Shown in pieces: positions 24,116 to 27,570 of a DNA stretch of 27,570 nucleotides. The position numbers were made by a program, and so were the translations under genes. The notes beneath the pieces are model-generated. The model searched no databases, was not told where the DNA came from, and saw only the letters and a list, made by a program, of their open reading frames with translations. Source of the stretch: M30B66 sp040882555 (GTDB taxonomy: Bacteria; Bacteroidota; Bacteroidia; M30B66). Where the stretch lies: contig JBBEBC010000083.1 in the NCBI GenBank assembly GCA_040882555.1, positions 1 through 27,570 of the forward strand. The letters run 5' to 3'. Position 1 is the stretch's first letter, and the number at the start of each line of letters is the position of its first letter.

Positions 24116-26250
24116 TCAGGCCTTTCAAGTTTATTTTCTTCCCAGAATACTTGTTTTGTCAAAGTATGAAACAAAGCCAATTTTATACCTATTGACAAGC
24201 GAAATACTTCCTTATCGTCTGTCCTTCTGATATCATCCCAAATTAATTCAGTATGCGACTCCAGCTCTTTATCGATGAGTTTCATTTTCCCATCTTTCTG
24301 AAGGATGTAAAAATCTCCGTCCTCCAAAATCTCATCCCATGCAATGGGTAAAACAAGTTCCCCTTTCTGGTTGATTAATCCGTAATAATCTCCTTTTCTC
24401 ACTTTGCCTAGATTACCAGAAAAAGTAGATGCATCATCATATTTAGCGTCAACAATTACCTTTCCTTTCGTATTAATATAACCCCATTTTCTCCTTTTTC
24501 TAAAAGTGGCTAATCCTGATGAGAAATAGCCGCTTTCCTCAAATTCTATCGGAATCACAATTTTCCCTTGTCGGTTCATATACCCTTTTCTACCCGACTT
24601 CTCTATCCTTGCGAGGCCTTCGCTAAACCCATCAACACCTAATACAGGTGAACTACAATAAGGCTTAAAATCAATTATTTGCTTTCCATTTCTATCATAA
24701 AAGGCGCATTTTCCGGCTCGGGTAACTTTGCATAAACCCTCTTGAAAGCTTCCGATACGCTCGTTATTTATCGCTATTAATTCATTTCCTGTCTTATCAA
24801 TTAATCCAACTTTATCATTGAGCATCACTCTGGCACTTCCAAATTCAAAAGGTAAAACAACATCAAACCGAAAAGGAATTATTAATGCGCCTGTTGTATC
24901 AATAAAACCAACTAATCCATTCTGAGTAACAGCTGCCATGCCTTCACTAAAATCATCTGTATTTTCATACTGAGGTTCAATTCTGATTTTTCCCAGCTTA
25001 TCGGCAAAACCGTATAAGTCATTTTTACTAATTTGATAAAAACCATCGTCTGGACCCGAAACCATGTCGTATTCAACAGGCAGCACTATGTTTCCACGCG
25101 CATCAATGATTCCATAAAATCCGTCTTGTTCCACAATGGCGAGTTGATAGATAAATGACTCTCCATCATCAAATAAAGGCTTAACTACTTTAATTCCGGC
25201 TTTATTGATATACCCTATTTTTTCATCCATGCGAACCATCGCCAAATTTTCTGAAAAAGGCCAGGCCTCATCAAACTGGTAAGTAAGAATAACTTTGCCA
25301 GTTGAATCAACATAGCCCCATAAATCGCCATTTGCAGCAGGATATAATGAGCTTGACGCCAAACGGACGTCCCTTTTTAGTCTTTCAGGATAAGGATATT
25401 CGGGGTATGCTTTTTTAAAGGCTTCGAAACTCTCTACCCGCTGATCAGAAGTGTAATCAACGTAAATCATTTCCCAGGCTTGATCAGCATTTCTGTTTTC
25501 AGGGTATTTCTTTACAAAGGCGTATAATTCTTTAGTCGTTTGATCTTTAACTAAAATAGAAAAAAGCGCATCCTCTGCTTCATTGCGGTGAATGGATTCA
25601 GGATAACTCGCAATAAAATAATCAAACTCTTCTTCCGTCTGATTCTTGGTGCTTTCTCTAAAAATGGCATCATCTAATAATATGATTGCAGCTTTTATCT
25701 GCTCAGCTTCAGGATAATGGCCTATAAATTTGGCAATTGCGGCGGAAGAATTTACACTATCAGCAATAGCAAAAGCTCTTTGCACTTCAAGTAATTTTGC
25801 CTCTACCTGAAAAGGTGAATCTGTAAAAAAGTGCCAATAATGAGAAAATGCCTCTGGTGTATTTTTCGTATTCGCTTCGCGGAAGGCGGTAAGGTAGATC
25901 CTGTCTTTAAAACCTGAAATGGATGTATCAGAAATTCCGAATTCCCATAAATCTACTCGGGCCGAAGAAGCAAGAAGGTTCCAGGCAGAATCAGCATCCA
26001 ATATGCGAATGAAAGCTGTGTCAAGAGAATGGAAATGGTTTAATTTATCATATCTGATAAGGGCAAGACCATAATTAGCTGCTACTGGATGACGCTTTAG
26101 CTTCTTAGTAAATATTTCTTTAGCTTTAAAAAAGTTATACTCATGAAGTGCTTCAAAACCTTTCTTTAATGAGTTGCCAAATAAAATCTGCGCTTGACCT
26201 ATCTGTACAAAAAGTAAAAATACCACAATGAAGAAATGCCTTATTAACAT
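24112..26250 (-). CDS. Exported WG-repeat protein with helical N-terminal repeats
   Basis: This 712-residue protein starts with a signal peptide (IRHFFIVVFLLFVQIGQAQ). Residues 22-300 are helical and TPR-like, with recurring AxxAW or AEDALF segments about 35-45 residues apart (YPESIHRNEAEDALFSIL, YPENRNADQAWEMIY). Residues 300-690 hold about ten WG repeats, each with Gly-Tyr/Phe/Leu-x-Asp/Asn-x-x-Gly followed by a strand and a Tyr/Phe-Asp turn, as in GYVDSTGKVILTYQFD and GYINTKGKVIVDAKYD. WG repeats (WG_beta_rep) probably mediate binding, but their ligands are largely unknown. No sorting domain is present, so it is probably periplasmic or anchored in the envelope. Confidence 0.88.
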   Translation of the reverse strand: MLIRHFFIVVFLLFVQIGQAQILFGNSLKKGFEALHEYNFFKAKEIFTKKLKRHPVAANYGLALIRYDKLNHFHSLDTAFIRILDADSAWNLLASSARVDLWEFGISDTSISGFKDRIYLTAFREANTKNTPEAFSHYWHFFTDSPFQVEAKLLEVQRAFAIADSVNSSAAIAKFIGHYPEAEQIKAAIILLDDAIFRESTKNQTEEEFDYFIASYPESIHRNEAEDALFSILVKDQTTKELYAFVKKYPENRNADQAWEMIYVDYTSDQRVESFEAFKKAYPEYPYPERLKRDVRLASSSLYPAANGDLWGYVDSTGKVILTYQFDEAWPFSENLAMVRMDEKIGYINKAGIKVVKPLFDDGESFIYQLAIVEQDGFYGIIDARGNIVLPVEYDMVSGPDDGFYQISKNDLYGFADKLGKIRIEPQYENTDDFSEGMAAVTQNGLVGFIDTTGALIIPFRFDVVLPFEFGSARVMLNDKVGLIDKTGNELIAINNERIGSFQEGLCKVTRAGKCAFYDRNGKQIIDFKPYCSSPVLGVDGFSEGLARIEKSGRKGYMNRQGKIVIPIEFEESGYFSSGLATFRKRRKWGYINTKGKVIVDAKYDDASTFSGNLGKVRKGDYYGLINQKGELVLPIAWDEILEDGDFYILQKDGKMKLIDKELESHTELIWDDIRRTDDKEVFRLSIGIKLALFHTLTKQVFWEENKLERPD

Positions 26251-26419
26251 TCGGTAAATTTACACACGATTCTAAAACACTTCTAGTTTTCGAAAAAAGA
26301 TATGGACAAGGAGAACAGCAATTAATAAACATGCAATCATTCAAATTTTACAATTGAGTTTAACCAAAATCTGGATTATACTGAGTATCAGTTTCAAGAA
26401 TTAAAAGTCAATTAAAAAA

Positions 26420-26866
26420 TTACTGCACCACCAACAACTCATCATCAACCGTTGTGCTATTACAAATTAAAAGGATGGTATGAGCTCCGCTTGCATAAGC
26501 TGAAATATCAATGTTTAATGTTCCTGTTCCAGTGCTAATTGTGTGCTCTGTGAAGGCACTTGTGCTAATATTTACAATTCTAATTTTAGGACTTGTAGCG
26601 CTGCTTGCTACTTTGTAACCAATAGCCAAAGTACCTGTGCTTATGGGGTTGGGCACAACACTGGTTATTATTCCCAGTGTTGAAGTTATTGTAACCTCGT
26701 CATAATCTTTATATCCATCGTATTTGGCAATTACCTCTAGTTTATAGGTTTCTGTTGAAGGCGAGGTTGCAGTATCTGTGAGTGTTGAGCCGGTAAATAT
26801 TCTAAGCCCACTTGAATCATACCAATTGTAAATGGCTGAGTCAGAAATTGTTTTAGCTACTTGTGT
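26420..26866 (-). pseudogene. C-terminal fragment of a T9SS-type secreted protein
   Basis: The frame is open from a TGA at 26867-26869 down to the TAA at 26420, but it contains no plausible start: the only early candidates are a GTG at 26656 and similar weak codons in mid-domain. The translation begins with an Ig-like segment (SAIYNWYDSSGLRIFTGSTL, then TYKLEVIAKYDGYKDYDEV), then ITSVVPNPIS and a domain resembling a type A T9SS sorting domain (KIRIVNISTSAF, then GAHTILLICN and ELLVVQ). Such an end needs a long N-terminal part with a signal peptide, which is absent. The upstream boundary coincides with the start of a hairpin-rich segment. I infer that this is the tail of a gene whose front part is at 27174-27570, but identity of the two as one gene is unproven. 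Confidence 0.6.
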
Positions 26867-26867
26867 T

Positions 26868-27173
26868 CACTGTCTTTTTCCACTTTTGTCTTGAAACAAA
26901 AGTGGAGCAAAAATTCAAGTCCCGGTCGATGCTTCTTCGCTCATCGAAAAACAACGAGAGGCAATTGTACTAAGAACAAAGCTTTACGTTTCGCTTTATT
27001 TTTCGATCCTCCATTTTCCACCATTTGTGGCATCAATGAGGCAATATTCTCAAGAGTGGTGGAACGCTGCCTCGCCGCCCGGGACAATCCTCACCCACTG
27101 GTTTTGGGGTATTGGGGGCATTAAAAAAATCAGCTAAAAAAGAGCTTGTTTCAAAGCCATTCTGAGACCAAAT
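26868..27173. repeat. Probable dispersed intergenic repeat element inserted in a secreted-protein gene
   Basis: This segment of about 300 bases does not encode the flanking domains. It opens with a perfect 11-base hairpin, TCCACTTTTGT (26879-26889) and ACAAAAGTGGA (26896-26906), with loop CTTGAA. A second inverted repeat is TTCCACCA (27016-27023) and TGGTGGAA (27057-27064). Part of it (about 27060-27115) is clearly more GC-rich than the surroundings. I recall a similar hairpin (CTTTTGTCTTGA followed by ACAAAAG) scattered between genes in many Bacteroidota genomes. The exact ends are uncertain, and I see no target-site duplication or transposase. An 87-codon plus-strand ORF across it is not credible as a gene. 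Confidence 0.5.
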
Positions 27174-27570
27174 TCATATTAGCATATTTGAATTAAGCAT
27201 AGTGCGATACAGGCCCGCATCATCTATCATTTGTGCAGGATCATTGTCTGAATTAACCAAGGCAAGCAAGCAAAAGTGGGTAAAGTCTTCACCGTCAAAA
27301 TAAGCATCATAGTCGCTTGGGTCGGGTAAAGACCACTCGGCAGAAACGCGAACTCTTTCATTAGCAATGTCGATGTTTTCTGTAATATCCACTTGGTCAA
27401 TTTCATTTCCTCGCAATAATCCTGGTTCAAATTCGGTACCATTCCAACTTATTGGCCATTCTAAAGAAGTGCTAGCTTTTGCCCAATGAAAAGTAACTGT
27501 TCCATTATCTGTGGCATGATCATATACTTTGCAGCCTCTATTTTGCACCCAAACATTCACCTGTACATTT
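27174..27570 (-). pseudogene. Internal fragment of a large Bacteroidota secreted protein, 5' end beyond the window
   Basis: The frame is open from the window edge to TGA at 27174. The translation (VNVWVQNRGCKVYDHATDNG, then FHWAKASTSLEWPISWNG, then SAEWSLPDPSDY and THFCLLALVNSDNDP) is a beta-sandwich domain that I recall from large T9SS-exported proteins of this phylum, where it is followed by further domains. Here it stops right after LNSNMLI, and the same frame continues with IWSQNGF beyond the TGA before entering the repeat segment. It may therefore be truncated by an insertion or by a nonsense change. The function is unknown. The start lies outside the window. Confidence 0.6.

Noticed and set aside
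26861..27124. Plus-strand ORF of 87 codons
   Set aside because: It runs through the hairpin-rich repeat segment, resembles no family I know and has no supporting start signal or neighbour.
1..27570. CRISPR array, tRNA or rRNA, transposase, phage or plasmid functions
   Set aside because: I saw no short direct repeats with spacers, no cloverleaf or ribosomal sequence and no such protein motifs. The only tandem repeats are the 324-base coding units.

Overview
The window is AT-rich DNA from a member of the Bacteroidota, most likely a marine, gliding-type heterotroph of the Cytophagales/Flavobacteriales sort. Evidence for this: several secreted proteins end in type IX secretion (T9SS) sorting domains; there are WG-repeat, DUF4199, DUF2147 and SPOR proteins; and two promoters match the Bacteroidota -7 box TAnnTTTG. 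I cannot name a genus. A run of exactly 100 N at 12643-12742 shows that this is a draft scaffold.

Layout. 1-1054 (-): kelch-type T9SS protein, cut off at its C-terminus by the window edge. 1332-4055 (+): two tandem paralogous envelope proteins with SPOR-like C-termini, then an AI-2E/PerM-family membrane protein. 4030-11525 (-): an alpha-glucan operon, glgE, maltokinase, glgB and a HerA-like DUF853 ATPase, with a consensus promoter directly in front of glgE. 11719-13769 (-): a secreted lamin-tail-domain protein built from near-identical 108-residue repeats and broken by the scaffold gap. 14089-17221: a divergent cluster of a methyltransferase and a homogentisate phytyltransferase-like UbiA protein on one side, and a fused phytol kinase/phytyl-phosphate kinase on the other. 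17214-24115: DUF2147 protein, cation/proton antiporter, PgpH-like HD phosphodiesterase, GT-B glycosyltransferase, DUF4199 membrane protein and murB. 24112-26250 (-): WG-repeat lipid- or envelope-exported protein. 26420-27570 (-): two pieces of T9SS-type secreted protein separated by a hairpin-rich, more GC-rich segment that looks like a dispersed repeat.

How the genes work together. GlgE, Mak and GlgB are three of the four enzymes that turn trehalose into branched alpha-glucan by way of maltose 1-phosphate. The fourth, trehalose synthase TreS, is absent here and is not fused to Mak. The phytol kinase, phytyl-phosphate kinase and prenyltransferase form a logical route: free phytol (as released from algal chlorophyll) to phytyl phosphate, to phytyl diphosphate, to a prenylated aromatic quinol, with a methyltransferase available to decorate the ring. 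That would be a tocopherol- or plastoquinone-like pathway in a non-photosynthetic bacterium, and it is the most interesting candidate system in the window.

I saw no tRNA, rRNA, CRISPR array, transposase or prophage gene.
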